Assembly: GCF_002904335.1 (NCBI RefSeq) | Contig: NZ_PPHF01000136.1 | Location: 62,001-126,000 of the forward strand | DNA: 64,000 bases | Direction of reading: 5' to 3' | From: Amycolatopsis sp. CA-126428 | GTDB lineage: Bacteria; Actinomycetota; Actinomycetes; Mycobacteriales; Pseudonocardiaceae | Shown here: positions 41,141-49,033 of the stretch, one piece after another | Layout of the letters: each line of letters starts with the position of its first letter | Numbering within the stretch: position 1 is the first letter of the stretch | Notes under the pieces: model-generated | What the model was told of the DNA's origin: nothing | The model's database searches: none | The model's input: the letters and a program-made list of their open reading frames with translations, nothing else | Position numbers and translations under genes: made by a program

Positions 41141-42507
41141 AGTTCGAGCCTCCGGCTCATGTCAGAGGCGAAAACGCCTTCGGGGTCGATGGAAGCGCGG
41201 ACCTTGCGCCATTCTTCGAGCCGCGGGTACATCTTCGCGAACGTCTCGGGCGAGGTGCGCGAGTCCTTCGCGGTGTACAGCCGCCCGCCCAGCTCCAGGA
41301 CGTCTTCGTCGAGCTCCTGGCAGAACCGGCTGAGGCCGTCCTTGATCGGGAAGTCGACGCAGACCATCCAGCCCGGGTGCGGGAACGACAGCGGCGCCGC
41401 GTTGCCCTCGCCCATGCGCTTGAAGACGTTGAGGAAGGACACGTGTCCCGACTCGGCGATCTTGCGGACGATGTTCCGCAGCGGCTCGTGCGCGTTCAGC
41501 GGGGTCGAGAACTGGTACTGCAGGAAGCCCTTCGAGCCGTAGGCGCGGTTCCACTCGCCGAACATGTCGAGCGGGTGGTAGAAGGCCGTCAGGTTCTGGA
41601 TCACGCCGCGGGCCGCCTTCGGCGTCTTGCGGTAGTACAGCTCGCCGATCGCGCCGAAGGTCAGCTTGTTGGCCAGGCCGTTCGGGAAGACGTCCGGCAG
41701 CGTCGCCAGCTGCGGAGCGTCGAACTTCAGCGGGTTCGCGCGCAGCTTCGGCGGCAGTTCGTCCAGCTTCGCGAGCGAGCCGCGGCCGAAGGCGGCGCGG
41801 CCGAGCTTCGAGCCGGTGGAGATCGTGTCGAACCACGCCGACGAGTACGTGTAGTTGTCGTCGGAGCCGTTGCTGACCAGCTCCAAGGTCTCGTCGAGGT
41901 TGTTCGTGCGCTCGTTGTCCGCGAGGAAGTACGCGGTCTCGGTCTTGGTCATCCGGATCTTGGCCCGGACGATGATGCCGGTCAGCCCGATGCCGGCCAC
42001 GGTCGCCCAGAACAGCTCGGCGTCCGGGCCCTCCGGCGTCAGCGTGCGGAGCTGCCCGTCGGCGGTGATCAGGTCCATCGACACGACGTGGTTGCCGAAG
42101 CTGCCCGCGCTGTGGTGGTTCTTGCCGTGGATGTCGTTGGCGATCGCGCCGCCGATGGTCACCTGGCGCGTGCCCGGCAGCACCGGGACCCACAGGCCGT
42201 ACGGCAGCGCCTCGCGCATCAGCTGGTCGAGGCTCACGCCGGCGTCGACGTCGACGAGGGCGGAGTCCGGGTCGATCGAGTGGATCCGGTTCAGCGCCGT
42301 CATGTCGACGACCAGGCCGCCGGCGTTCTGCGCGGGGTCGCCGTAGGAGCGGCCGAGGCCGCGGGCGATGACGCCGCGCTCACCGGCCTGGGCCACGGCG
42401 CGGGCGATCACCTCCACGTCGGCGGTGGTCAGCACGTCGGCGGTGGTCGGTGCGGTCCGCGCCCAGCCCATGAGCGTGCGACGCTGTGTATTGGGTGCTT
42501 GGGTCAC
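41137..42507 (-). CDS. dprE1: Decaprenylphosphoryl-beta-D-ribose 2-oxidase
   Basis: A 456-residue flavoprotein oxidase of the VAO/PCMH family that oxidises C2 of decaprenylphosphoryl-ribose. FAD-binding segments are RGVIARGLGRSYGDPAQNAG and VTIGGAIANDIHGKNHHSAG. The cysteine hit by benzothiazinone inhibitors (Cys387 in M. tuberculosis) is conserved as C383 in GWMVCVDFPIKDGL, and the C-terminal AKDSRTSPETFAKMYPR and ASDMSRRLEL match closely. The GTG at 42507 gives an N-terminus of mycobacterial length. An internal ATG at 42471, seven bases after a plausible promoter start, is an alternative. Confidence 0.97.
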   Translation of the reverse strand: MTQAPNTQRRTLMGWARTAPTTADVLTTADVEVIARAVAQAGERGVIARGLGRSYGDPAQNAGGLVVDMTALNRIHSIDPDSALVDVDAGVSLDQLMREALPYGLWVPVLPGTRQVTIGGAIANDIHGKNHHSAGSFGNHVVSMDLITADGQLRTLTPEGPDAELFWATVAGIGLTGIIVRAKIRMTKTETAYFLADNERTNNLDETLELVSNGSDDNYTYSSAWFDTISTGSKLGRAAFGRGSLAKLDELPPKLRANPLKFDAPQLATLPDVFPNGLANKLTFGAIGELYYRKTPKAARGVIQNLTAFYHPLDMFGEWNRAYGSKGFLQYQFSTPLNAHEPLRNIVRKIAESGHVSFLNVFKRMGEGNAAPLSFPHPGWMVCVDFPIKDGLSRFCQELDEDVLELGGRLYTAKDSRTSPETFAKMYPRLEEWRKVRASIDPEGVFASDMSRRLEL

Positions 42508-42514
42508 CCGTCAA
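42485..42514 (-). promoter_or_regulatory. Possible dprE1 promoter
   Basis: On the minus strand TTGACG (42514-42509) is followed after 18 bases by TACACA (42490-42485), close to sigma-70-type boxes. It would start RNA about seven bases before the ATG at 42471, favouring that start over the GTG at 42507. The -10 box lacks the final T. Confidence 0.35.
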
Positions 42515-42620
42515 GTAAACCAGCGGCGCGAAGCGCCTCCGTTGAGGGTGGTGGTGGGGGCATGGATGGAGGTAGCCACGCCGACGGACGCCCGGAACGT
42601 GACCCTGAAGTGCTCGCTTC

Positions 42621-42626
42621 TACACT
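42621..42626 (+). promoter_or_regulatory. Possible -10 box for gtrA-glfT2
   Basis: TACACT matches the actinobacterial TAnnnT -10 element and lies 62 bases before the GTG of the GtrA-family gene in the divergent gap. No clear -35 box is seen. Confidence 0.3.
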
Positions 42627-42687
42627 TTGCGCATCAAGGCACAAGCGCCCGCGCGGGTGACCATGACACAGGTGACGAGGTAATGCA

Positions 42688-43155
42688 GTGGTGGCGACCG
42701 ATCCGCAAGCCGAGGCAACGGCTGGGCAGTCCTCCGTGGGACTGCTGGGCCAGCTCGTCCGCTTCGCCCTGATCGGGGGCTTTTGCGCTCTCGTCGACCT
42801 GGGCACCTACACGCTGCTGACCCAGGTGGCCGGGATGGCCACCTCACCGTCGGTCGACATCGCCCGCGCTATCTCTTTCGTCGTGGGCACGACCACGGCG
42901 TTCTTCCTGAACCGGAAGTTCACCTTCGCCGGCGGGCGCCGCGACGGGAAGGCGCAGGTCGGCTCGTTCGTCCTGCTCTACACCGTGACGTTCTTCGTCG
43001 CGGTCGGGGTGAACCAGCTAATGCTGAACGTGCTGCCGGAGTCCGCCTGGCAGCACACCCTGTGCTGGGCCGTGTCGCAGGCCACCGCCACCGTGATCAA
43101 TTTCGTGATGCTCAAGTGGGTCGTCTTCCGCGAGCCGTCGACTGAGGAGAACTGA
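42688..43155 (+). CDS. GtrA family membrane protein (Rv3789-like)
   Basis: A 155-residue protein with four hydrophobic helices and the GtrA-family signatures FALIGGFCALVDLGTYTLL, VVGTTTAFFLNRKFTF and VINFVMLKWVVF. Next to dprE1, mycobacteria have the GtrA protein Rv3789, proposed to help move decaprenylphosphoryl-arabinose across the membrane or to recruit other arabinan enzymes. The GTG at 42688 lies after GACGAGGTAATGCA. The glfT2 start is nine bases downstream, so the two are probably one operon. Confidence 0.92.
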   Translation: MVATDPQAEATAGQSSVGLLGQLVRFALIGGFCALVDLGTYTLLTQVAGMATSPSVDIARAISFVVGTTTAFFLNRKFTFAGGRRDGKAQVGSFVLLYTVTFFVAVGVNQLMLNVLPESAWQHTLCWAVSQATATVINFVMLKWVVFREPSTEEN

Positions 43156-43163
43156 GGAACCAG

Positions 43164-45083
43164 ATGCCCGGTAAAACAGCCACCCCGGCGCCGACCACCG
43201 AAGCCGGCACGGCCACCGAGACGCGGTTCACCGAGCACACTCCGCAGGGTCGCCTGACGGCGCAGCGCGGGCTCTACGCCGGCCCGGCGCCGATCGTCAG
43301 CAAGGACCTGTACGCCGAGCTCCAGTGGGGCGCGGCCGTGCGGGAGCGGGCGTCGATCGCCCTCGAGCCCGCCTCCAAGGTGTCGGGCAACACGTACTTC
43401 GGCCGGTTCCCGGCCAGCTACTGGCAGCGCTGGACCACGGTGACCGAGGTCTCGGTCGAGGCCGTCGTCACCGGCACCGGCCTGCTGTCGATGGGCGCCT
43501 CCGACGTCGAGGGCGAGCCCCGCGTGGTGGCCGCCGAGCAGGTCAAGGACGCCAAGCAGGCGAAGGTGTCGCTGACCGGCAAGCTGGACAAGTTCTACGA
43601 CGGCGGCGCGCTCTGGCTCGACCTCGAGACCGAGGGCGGCCAGACGCTGCGCGTCGAGCAGGTCCGCTGGACAGTTGAAGCGCCGGAGAAGATCCGCCCG
43701 ACCGCGGTGACCATCTGCACGATGAACCGCGCCGACGACTGCCTGAAGAACCTCCAGGCCCTCGCCGCGGACGTCTCCTCGCTGGAGACCCTGGACGCGA
43801 TCTACGTCGCCGACCAGGGCACCGACCTCGTCGAGTCGCGCGATGGCTTCGAGCAGGTCGCCAAGGACCTCGCCGACAAGCTGCACTACATCAAGCAGCC
43901 GAACCTCGGCGGCGCCGGCGGCTTCACCCGCGGCCTCTTCGAGGTGGCCGGGCACACCGCGACCGAGCACGCGAACGTCCTGTTCATGGACGACGACGTC
44001 CTGCTCGAGCCGGACCTGGTGATCCGGATGACGGCGTTCTCGAACCGCGCCGCCAACCCGATCATCGTCGGCGGCCAGATGCTCAACCTGTTCCACCCGA
44101 ACCAGCTGCACGTCGGCGCCGAGTACGCGCGGCTCAACACGCTCGAGCCCGGCCAGCCGGTCGAGCACTCGCTGTCCACCGCCGACCTGCTCGGCGTGGA
44201 CGAGGAGACGCTGAAGCCGAACCGCCAGGAACGCCGGCTCGACGCGGGCTACAACGGCTGGTGGTCGTGCCTGATCCCCTACGAGGTCGTCCAGGCCAGC
44301 GGTTACCCGCTGCCGTTCTTCTTCCAGTGGGACGACGCCGAGTATTCCTACCGGGCCCGCGCGCACGGCTTCCCGACCGTCACCCTGCCGGGTGCGGGCG
44401 TGTGGCACGCGGACTTCCACATGAAGGACTGGGACGAGTGGCACCGGTACTTCAACCTGCGCAACTCGATCATCACCGCGGCCCTGCACTCGCCGTTCAA
44501 CCTGAACCTGCTTTCGCGGGTGCTGATCGCGCAGCTGGTGCGCTACCTGCTCGGCATGCAGTACGGCCTGTCGGCGACGCTGATCAAGGCCGTCGAGGAC
44601 TTCCTGAAGGGCCCGGAGATCCTGCGTGACGGCGGGGTCGAGGCGATGAAGGAGATCCGCCGCATCCGCGACGAGTACCCGGAGACCAAGCGCCACAAGG
44701 CGACCGACGTCCCGGGCATCGCGTCCAACGACATCGGCATCATCAACAGCTCGCCGCGGCCCAGCCTGCAGCGCGTGGTGCTGATCAGGCGCGTCCTCGA
44801 CCGGCTGCTCGGCCGCAGCCGCTTCGGGCTCGGCGCGGTGCCGATCGACGAGGCCAACTGGTGGCACATCGCGCTGTTCAACACCGCCGTCGTCACCGAC
44901 GCGAGCCAGGAAGGCGTCCGCGTCCGGTCGTACGACCGGGTGAAGATGTTCGCGCTGGCCAAGCAGGGCGTGAAGGTCATCCAGCGGCTGCGCAAGGAAG
45001 GCGCGGCGGTGCAGGAGCAGTACAAGCGGGCCATGCCCGAGCTCACCTCGCGCGAGAACTGGAAGCGCCTGTACAAGCTCTGA
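43164..45083 (+). CDS. glfT2: Galactofuranosyltransferase GlfT2
   Basis: A 639-residue polymerising GT2 enzyme that builds the galactan chain with alternating beta-1,5 and beta-1,6 galactofuranose. It has an N-terminal beta-sandwich domain (to about 170), then the GT-A core with VTICTMNRADDCLKNLQAL, the metal-binding FMDDDVLLEP (D276-D278), the WDD motif QWDDAEYSYRARAHGF (D390, D391) and the metal-ligand histidine H415 in GVWHADFHMKDWDEWHRYFN. A helical C-terminal region completes the protein. All catalytic residues known for M. tuberculosis GlfT2 are present. ATG after a GAGGAACC ribosome site. Confidence 0.98.
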   Translation: MPGKTATPAPTTEAGTATETRFTEHTPQGRLTAQRGLYAGPAPIVSKDLYAELQWGAAVRERASIALEPASKVSGNTYFGRFPASYWQRWTTVTEVSVEAVVTGTGLLSMGASDVEGEPRVVAAEQVKDAKQAKVSLTGKLDKFYDGGALWLDLETEGGQTLRVEQVRWTVEAPEKIRPTAVTICTMNRADDCLKNLQALAADVSSLETLDAIYVADQGTDLVESRDGFEQVAKDLADKLHYIKQPNLGGAGGFTRGLFEVAGHTATEHANVLFMDDDVLLEPDLVIRMTAFSNRAANPIIVGGQMLNLFHPNQLHVGAEYARLNTLEPGQPVEHSLSTADLLGVDEETLKPNRQERRLDAGYNGWWSCLIPYEVVQASGYPLPFFFQWDDAEYSYRARAHGFPTVTLPGAGVWHADFHMKDWDEWHRYFNLRNSIITAALHSPFNLNLLSRVLIAQLVRYLLGMQYGLSATLIKAVEDFLKGPEILRDGGVEAMKEIRRIRDEYPETKRHKATDVPGIASNDIGIINSSPRPSLQRVVLIRRVLDRLLGRSRFGLGAVPIDEANWWHIALFNTAVVTDASQEGVRVRSYDRVKMFALAKQGVKVIQRLRKEGAAVQEQYKRAMPELTSRENWKRLYKL

Positions 45084-45096
45084 GCACGGGCTCCCG

Positions 45097-45132
45097 CGAA
45101 GGCCGTCTCACGTTCTCGTGAGGCGGCCTTCG
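45097..45132. terminator. Terminator hairpin after glfT2
   Basis: CGAAGGCCG pairs with CGGCCTTCG and the inner CTCAC with GTGAG around GTTCTC. It lies 13 bases after the glfT2 stop and just before the stop of the convergent small gene. Confidence 0.75.
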
Positions 45133-45137
45133 CCGTG

Positions 45138-45383
45138 TCAGGCGTGCATGCCGAACACGGTGCTCTTGCGGTTGAGGTCGTCGATGTACGCGGCGGCGAC
45201 GTGGGCGAAGTTGATCGCGACCACCGCGTCGGCCTTGGTGGTCACCGATTCGACGGCGCCGGTCTTGACGAGCTGGGCGAGCTTGCCCGCCAGCTTCCCG
45301 GATTCTTCGGTGGTCAGCGCGAACAGCAGCGGTTCGCCGCCGGTGGCGAGGTGCAGGACGAGGGCGGGTTTCGGGTCAGCCAT
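45138..45383 (-). CDS. Conserved small hypothetical protein
   Basis: An 81-residue protein (MADPKPALVLHLATGGEPLL at the start) with alternating beta-strands and a central helix (TEESGKLAGKLAQLVKTGAV), ending NRKSTVFGMHA. It looks like a small alpha/beta fold; I do not recognise the family. There is no signal peptide or membrane helix. It lies between glfT2 and the ESX-type genes, on the opposite strand to both. Reading-frame quality and start context are good, so it is probably a real gene. Confidence 0.65.
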   Translation of the reverse strand: MADPKPALVLHLATGGEPLLFALTTEESGKLAGKLAQLVKTGAVESVTTKADAVVAINFAHVAAAYIDDLNRKSTVFGMHA

Positions 45384-45450
45384 GCGTCCATCGGACCAGC
45401 GCCGATCTTCGCCGGGCAAGCGGGTTCGCTGAGGGCGGAGCTGTCGTTCG

Positions 45451-45510
45451 GGGGGCTCCCGGTGGCGGAGCCCCCGGCCCGGGGCGAAGCCCCGGTTGTC
45501 ACCGCGGTGG
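45451..45510. repeat. Dispersed GC-rich palindromic repeat (non-coding copy)
   Basis: The segment contains GGGGGCTCC/GGAGCCCCC and CGGGGC-GAA-GCCCCG stem pairs. Positions 45456-45510 align at roughly 80% with 24937-24993, inside the GT-C coding region. It sits in the divergent gap upstream of the EspG-like gene. Confidence 0.65.
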
Positions 45511-45557
45511 ACTACCGTTTTCGGCGACGACCGGAAGACCCCGGGGGGACGGAAGCG

Positions 45558-46322
45558 ATGCCTCACTCGTTCTCGCTGTCGCTGGCAGCGGTGGACATCC
45601 TGCTGGAACAGCTCGGGCTCGGCCGCGCGCCGACGCCGTTCGAGGTCCCGCACGTCGGCACGACCGTCGAGCAGCGCGCGATGATCCGCGACGCCGTCGT
45701 CCGCGACCTGACCGGCCGCGGGCTGTGGAGCCGCGGCCGCCTCGACCCGGACGCCGAGCTGGCGCTGGCCACGTTCGTCCGGGGGAGCGTGTCCATCAAC
45801 GCGGCCGCCGAGCTGGGCGACCGCCACCTGTTCGCGCGCGTCGCCTCCGACGGCCAGTTCGCGGTGCTCGCGCGCCAGGAGGAGAACCTCCTGGTCTTCG
45901 AGGAGGTCCGCCCGACGGGCATCGTGCCGGCGATCGTCGACCTCCTCCCGCTGACGCCGGCGGCGCCCGGCCAGTCGGTGACGATTTCGCGGCCGGTCCA
46001 GCAGCCCCGCCACCAGCGCCGCGACGAGACGTACGACCCGTTCGCCGGCGTCGCCGGCCCGCGCGCGCACAGCAACGCCGGCGGCCCGCAGGTCCGCATG
46101 ATCGAGCGCGTCTTCCAGGAGCCCAAGAAGCGCGTGGGCCAGTTCACGGCCCAGACGCGCGGCGGCACGTTCCCCCCGCTGGCCTGGTTCGACACCCCGA
46201 GCGGCCGCTGGCTGATGTCCTCCCGCGCGGCCGCCGACGGCCAGCGCTGGATCACCTACGCCCCGGCCGACAACGCCCGGCTGGCCCAGCAGCTGTACGC
46301 CCAGCTCGAAGGCCAGTTCTGA
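45558..46322 (+). CDS. EspG-family ESX secretion-associated protein
   Basis: A 254-residue cytosolic protein with the EspG pattern: an N-terminal SFSLSLAAVDILLEQLGLGR strand-helix, FEVPHVGTTVEQRAMIRDAV, a central FARVASDGQFAVLARQEENL sheet, and the C-terminal PLAWFDTPSGRWLMSSRAA. EspG proteins are chaperones that bind PE/PPE-type substrates of type VII secretion. The ATG at 45558 begins right at the conserved region. A PPE/WXG-like protein is encoded 1.2 kb downstream on the same strand, fitting that role, but no ESX ATPase (EccC) or channel gene is in the window. Confidence 0.85.
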   Translation: MPHSFSLSLAAVDILLEQLGLGRAPTPFEVPHVGTTVEQRAMIRDAVVRDLTGRGLWSRGRLDPDAELALATFVRGSVSINAAAELGDRHLFARVASDGQFAVLARQEENLLVFEEVRPTGIVPAIVDLLPLTPAAPGQSVTISRPVQQPRHQRRDETYDPFAGVAGPRAHSNAGGPQVRMIERVFQEPKKRVGQFTAQTRGGTFPPLAWFDTPSGRWLMSSRAAADGQRWITYAPADNARLAQQLYAQLEGQF

Positions 46323-46452
46323 CGGGACGGGAACCGGCCGCGCCCCGGGCGCGTCCGAAGTGGAGATCGGTGAACGGCGGTCGCGCTGGGTGCCCGGCTA
46401 GTAGACTTCCGGGTGCACACGCACGGGCGAAGCGATTCGGGGTGGAACAGCG

Positions 46453-46890
46453 ATGCAGATGGCTGACGGCGGGGGCGGCGGCTCGATCGCCGACATCGTC
46501 AACCCGCTCTCCTCGGCCGGGATGGGCGCCGCGGTGCAGGCGGTCACGGCCGAGACCCAGAAGCTGGTCGACGCGGCCAAGGGCGGCGGGTTCAAGATCA
46601 CCCCGGAGGGGGTGAAGCCGATCCGGGACGCCCTCCTCGACCTCGTCAACGGCCTCGCCGACGTGCAGTCCACCAGCTACTTGCTGGACCAGAACCCGCA
46701 ACTCGGCGACCACCCGTACGGGCACACCGTCGCCAAGCACGACTCGACGGCCGCGGGTAAAGCGACCGAGGTTCTCGAGCAGCTCAGGCGGGTCGCGCAG
46801 CAGGCGGACGAGGCGCTCGCCAGGGCCGCGGGCCTCTACAAGGAAACGGAGAGCCAGGCCTTCTCCGCTCTCCAGACCAAGCAGGCTTGA
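46453..46890 (+). CDS. Small helical protein with a YxxxE tail, probable type VII secretion substrate
   Basis: A 145-residue mostly helical protein. A Gly-rich N-terminus is followed by helices (AVQAVTAETQKLVDAAKGGG and VLEQLRRVAQQADEALARAA). Close to the C-terminus is YKETE, matching the YxxxD/E signal recognised by ESX secretion systems. It lacks a classical WXG turn. Lying between an EspG-like gene and a PPE/WXG-like gene, it is a candidate secreted partner. The ATG at 46453 has an alternative two codons later (46459). No named family recognised. Confidence 0.72.
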   Translation: MQMADGGGGGSIADIVNPLSSAGMGAAVQAVTAETQKLVDAAKGGGFKITPEGVKPIRDALLDLVNGLADVQSTSYLLDQNPQLGDHPYGHTVAKHDSTAAGKATEVLEQLRRVAQQADEALARAAGLYKETESQAFSALQTKQA

Positions 46891-46893
46891 GGG

Positions 46894-47466
46894 ATGACGA
46901 AACTTTTCGTTCGGGTGCTCCTTCCGCTCGTGGCCGGCGGCACGCTGCTCGCCGGGTGCACCACGACGCAAGGGGGAACGCCGTCACCCGCCCAGTCGTC
47001 TCCGGCCGGCGAAGCGGGAACCTCGGAAAACCCGTCTTCCGGTGGCGGCGGGACCCAGTCGATCACCGACGCCTGCTCGCTGCTGGAAGCGAGCGACCTG
47101 AGCGGCTACGGCGAGTTCAACGAGCCGCTGAACAAGACGGTCGGCGGCGTGCGTTCCTGCAGTTACCGGCAGAAGATCGCCTCGGCGAGTGACAACGCCA
47201 AGGTGATCGGCGTCAACGTCCGCGACACCGCATCGGTCGCGCAGACCAACGACACCGGCGGTGGCGTGGTCGACAAGGACGTCAACGGCCGGAAGGCGAA
47301 GGAAGCGCCGGGTGGTGCGTCCGTGGCGGCCTGCACGCTCGCCCTGCCGGTGGGAGATTCGTCTCGGGTGGATGTGGCGGTGACCGGTGCCGCCTCGGCG
47401 GACGAGGCCTGCCAGGTCGCCGAGGCGGTCGCGAAGGCCGTCGAACCGCGGCTGCCGAAGGGATAG
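46894..47466 (+). CDS. DUF3558-type lipoprotein, single domain
   Basis: A 190-residue lipoprotein with the lipobox LLAGC (Cys22), a Ser/Gly/Pro linker and one DUF3558-like domain starting DACSLLEASDLSGYGEF, with the paired cysteines at VRSCSYRQK and VAACTLALP. It is related in plan to each half of the double-domain protein at 2452-3453. The start is three bases after the upstream stop and the next gene begins ten bases after its end, so it is part of the ESX-type operon; an envelope receptor or assembly role is possible but not shown. Confidence 0.85.
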   Translation: MTKLFVRVLLPLVAGGTLLAGCTTTQGGTPSPAQSSPAGEAGTSENPSSGGGGTQSITDACSLLEASDLSGYGEFNEPLNKTVGGVRSCSYRQKIASASDNAKVIGVNVRDTASVAQTNDTGGGVVDKDVNGRKAKEAPGGASVAACTLALPVGDSSRVDVAVTGAASADEACQVAEAVAKAVEPRLPKG

Positions 47467-47476
47467 GGGAACCCAG

Positions 47477-48976
47477 ATGACCACGCGACAGGGACCGCGG
47501 CCGAAGACCGAGGACAAGACGCCCCAGCAGGTCCAGGACATGGCGCCCGCCGAGCGGGACGCCTACCTCCAGCAGAAGGCCGAAGAAGGCGTCGACCCGA
47601 GCAGCTGGTTGTTCGGGCCGGTGCAGCAGTGGGTGGCCCAGGCGCAGGCGAAGAACCAGGCCCAGCAGATGGGCGACAAGAACGTCAAGGAAGCCACCCA
47701 GGGCCGCGACGTCGAGTACGTGCAGGGCCTGAACCCGTCGAGCGCGGACTACAAGGGCAGCGACCACACCCAGCTCCAGAGTTATCTGAACACCAACCTG
47801 AACGTCGAACAGGTTTCGGAGCTTTCGACCGCGTACCACGACGTGCACAAGGTCTTCGACAAGTTCGCGCAGTCGATGAACACCGCCGTCAACGCCTCGA
47901 AGGGCACCTGGGAAGGCAGCGCCGCCGAGAACGCGCAGCAGTACTTCACCAGCCTCGGCAAGTGGTCCGACGCCAACTCCCAGAACGCCAAGCTGGCCTC
48001 GGAAACCATCTACGACCAGGGGCAGGCCGCCGCCACGGCGAAGAACTCCATGCCGGCGCCCATCCCGTTCAGCTGGACCGACGAGTTCAAGGGCTGGGCC
48101 ACCTCGAACCCCTTCAACCTGCCCGACAACGTCGACAAGTCGATCCAGAAGCAGAAGGACAGCCAGGCCGCGCACGACGAGGCCGCCGGCGTCATGGCGA
48201 CCTACGACAAGAACCTCTACGAGGCCGCCTCCAAACAGCCCGCTTTCGCGCCGCCGCCGAGCTTCAGCACCGGCGGGGGCAGCGATGACCCCAACGGCAC
48301 CGGCGACAAGAACGGCGTCAACAACCCCTCGAGTGTCAACATGCCGGGCTCGCACTCGGTGAACACCCCGGGCGGCACCGCCCAGGGCTTCGTGTCCGGC
48401 ACCACCTCCGGCCCGCTCGGTAGCCCGGCCGGGCACTCCTTCTCCGGGCCCGGCTCGACCACCGGGTCCGGGTTCGTGCCCGCGGGCACCACCACGCCGT
48501 CCGGCTTCACGCCCAGCTCGGTCCCCGCCGCGTCGACGTCGAACTCGAACCAGCAGTTCGGGATGCCGCCGATGAGCCCGATGCCGATGGGCGGGATGAA
48601 CTTCGGCGGCGACGAGGCCTACAACTCCAAGGTCGGTGGCGGCGGCGGTGGCGGCGGCGGGCGCGGTGGCGGCGGCTTCGGCCCCGGCGGCTCGGGTGCC
48701 GGCAACGCGACGGGCGCGGGCGCCGCGTCGGGTGCCGCCCGGCCGGGCGGGATCGGCGCCGCGGAAGCGGCCGCGGGGCGCGGGATGGGCGGCCTGGGTG
48801 CGGGTGGCGCCGGTCGCGGGGGCATGAGTCCCGGTGGCGGCGGCCTGGGCCGCGGCCAGAAGGGCGAAGGCGACGAGGACACCGAGCACTCGCGCCCGAC
48901 CTACCTGGTCGAGGGTGACCCCGACGAGGTCTTCGGCACCGACCTGCGCACGGCGCCGCCGGTCATCGGCGAATAA
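47477..48976 (+). CDS. PPE/WXG100-like protein with long Gly/Ser/Pro-rich tail
   Basis: A 499-residue protein. The N-terminal ~260 residues are helical with a WXG-type turn in ASKGTWEGSAAENAQQYFTS (about residue 140), as in PPE/WXG100 substrates of ESX systems. From about residue 265 there is a long low-complexity region rich in Gly, Ser, Thr and Pro, including a run of ten glycines. The conserved ending RPTYLVEGDPDEVFG plus TAPPVIGE recurs in actinobacterial proteins of this group. No transmembrane helix. It is the last gene of the ESX-type operon and is followed by a strong terminator. The EspG-like protein may be its chaperone. Confidence 0.82.
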   Translation: MTTRQGPRPKTEDKTPQQVQDMAPAERDAYLQQKAEEGVDPSSWLFGPVQQWVAQAQAKNQAQQMGDKNVKEATQGRDVEYVQGLNPSSADYKGSDHTQLQSYLNTNLNVEQVSELSTAYHDVHKVFDKFAQSMNTAVNASKGTWEGSAAENAQQYFTSLGKWSDANSQNAKLASETIYDQGQAAATAKNSMPAPIPFSWTDEFKGWATSNPFNLPDNVDKSIQKQKDSQAAHDEAAGVMATYDKNLYEAASKQPAFAPPPSFSTGGGSDDPNGTGDKNGVNNPSSVNMPGSHSVNTPGGTAQGFVSGTTSGPLGSPAGHSFSGPGSTTGSGFVPAGTTTPSGFTPSSVPAASTSNSNQQFGMPPMSPMPMGGMNFGGDEAYNSKVGGGGGGGGGRGGGGFGPGGSGAGNATGAGAASGAARPGGIGAAEAAAGRGMGGLGAGGAGRGGMSPGGGGLGRGQKGEGDEDTEHSRPTYLVEGDPDEVFGTDLRTAPPVIGE

Positions 48977-48986
48977 GCCCGCTCGA

Positions 48987-49025
48987 CGGAAAAGGCCCCC
49001 GCGACGGGAGCGGGGGCCTTTTCCG
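48987..49025. terminator. Perfect hairpin between convergent ESX-type and glfT1 operons
   Basis: Arms 48987-49002 and 49010-49025 are exact complements with a 7-base loop. The stem begins CGGAAAAGG, so each transcript ends in a short U-run (CCTTTTCCG), making a convincing bidirectional terminator. Confidence 0.9.
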
Positions 49026-49033
49026 TTGCGGGA

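Noticed and set aside
47477..48976. Gly-rich tail of the PPE-like protein as a collagen- or silk-like repeat of special interest.
   Set aside because: It is irregular low complexity of the type common in actinobacterial ESX substrates, without a fixed period.
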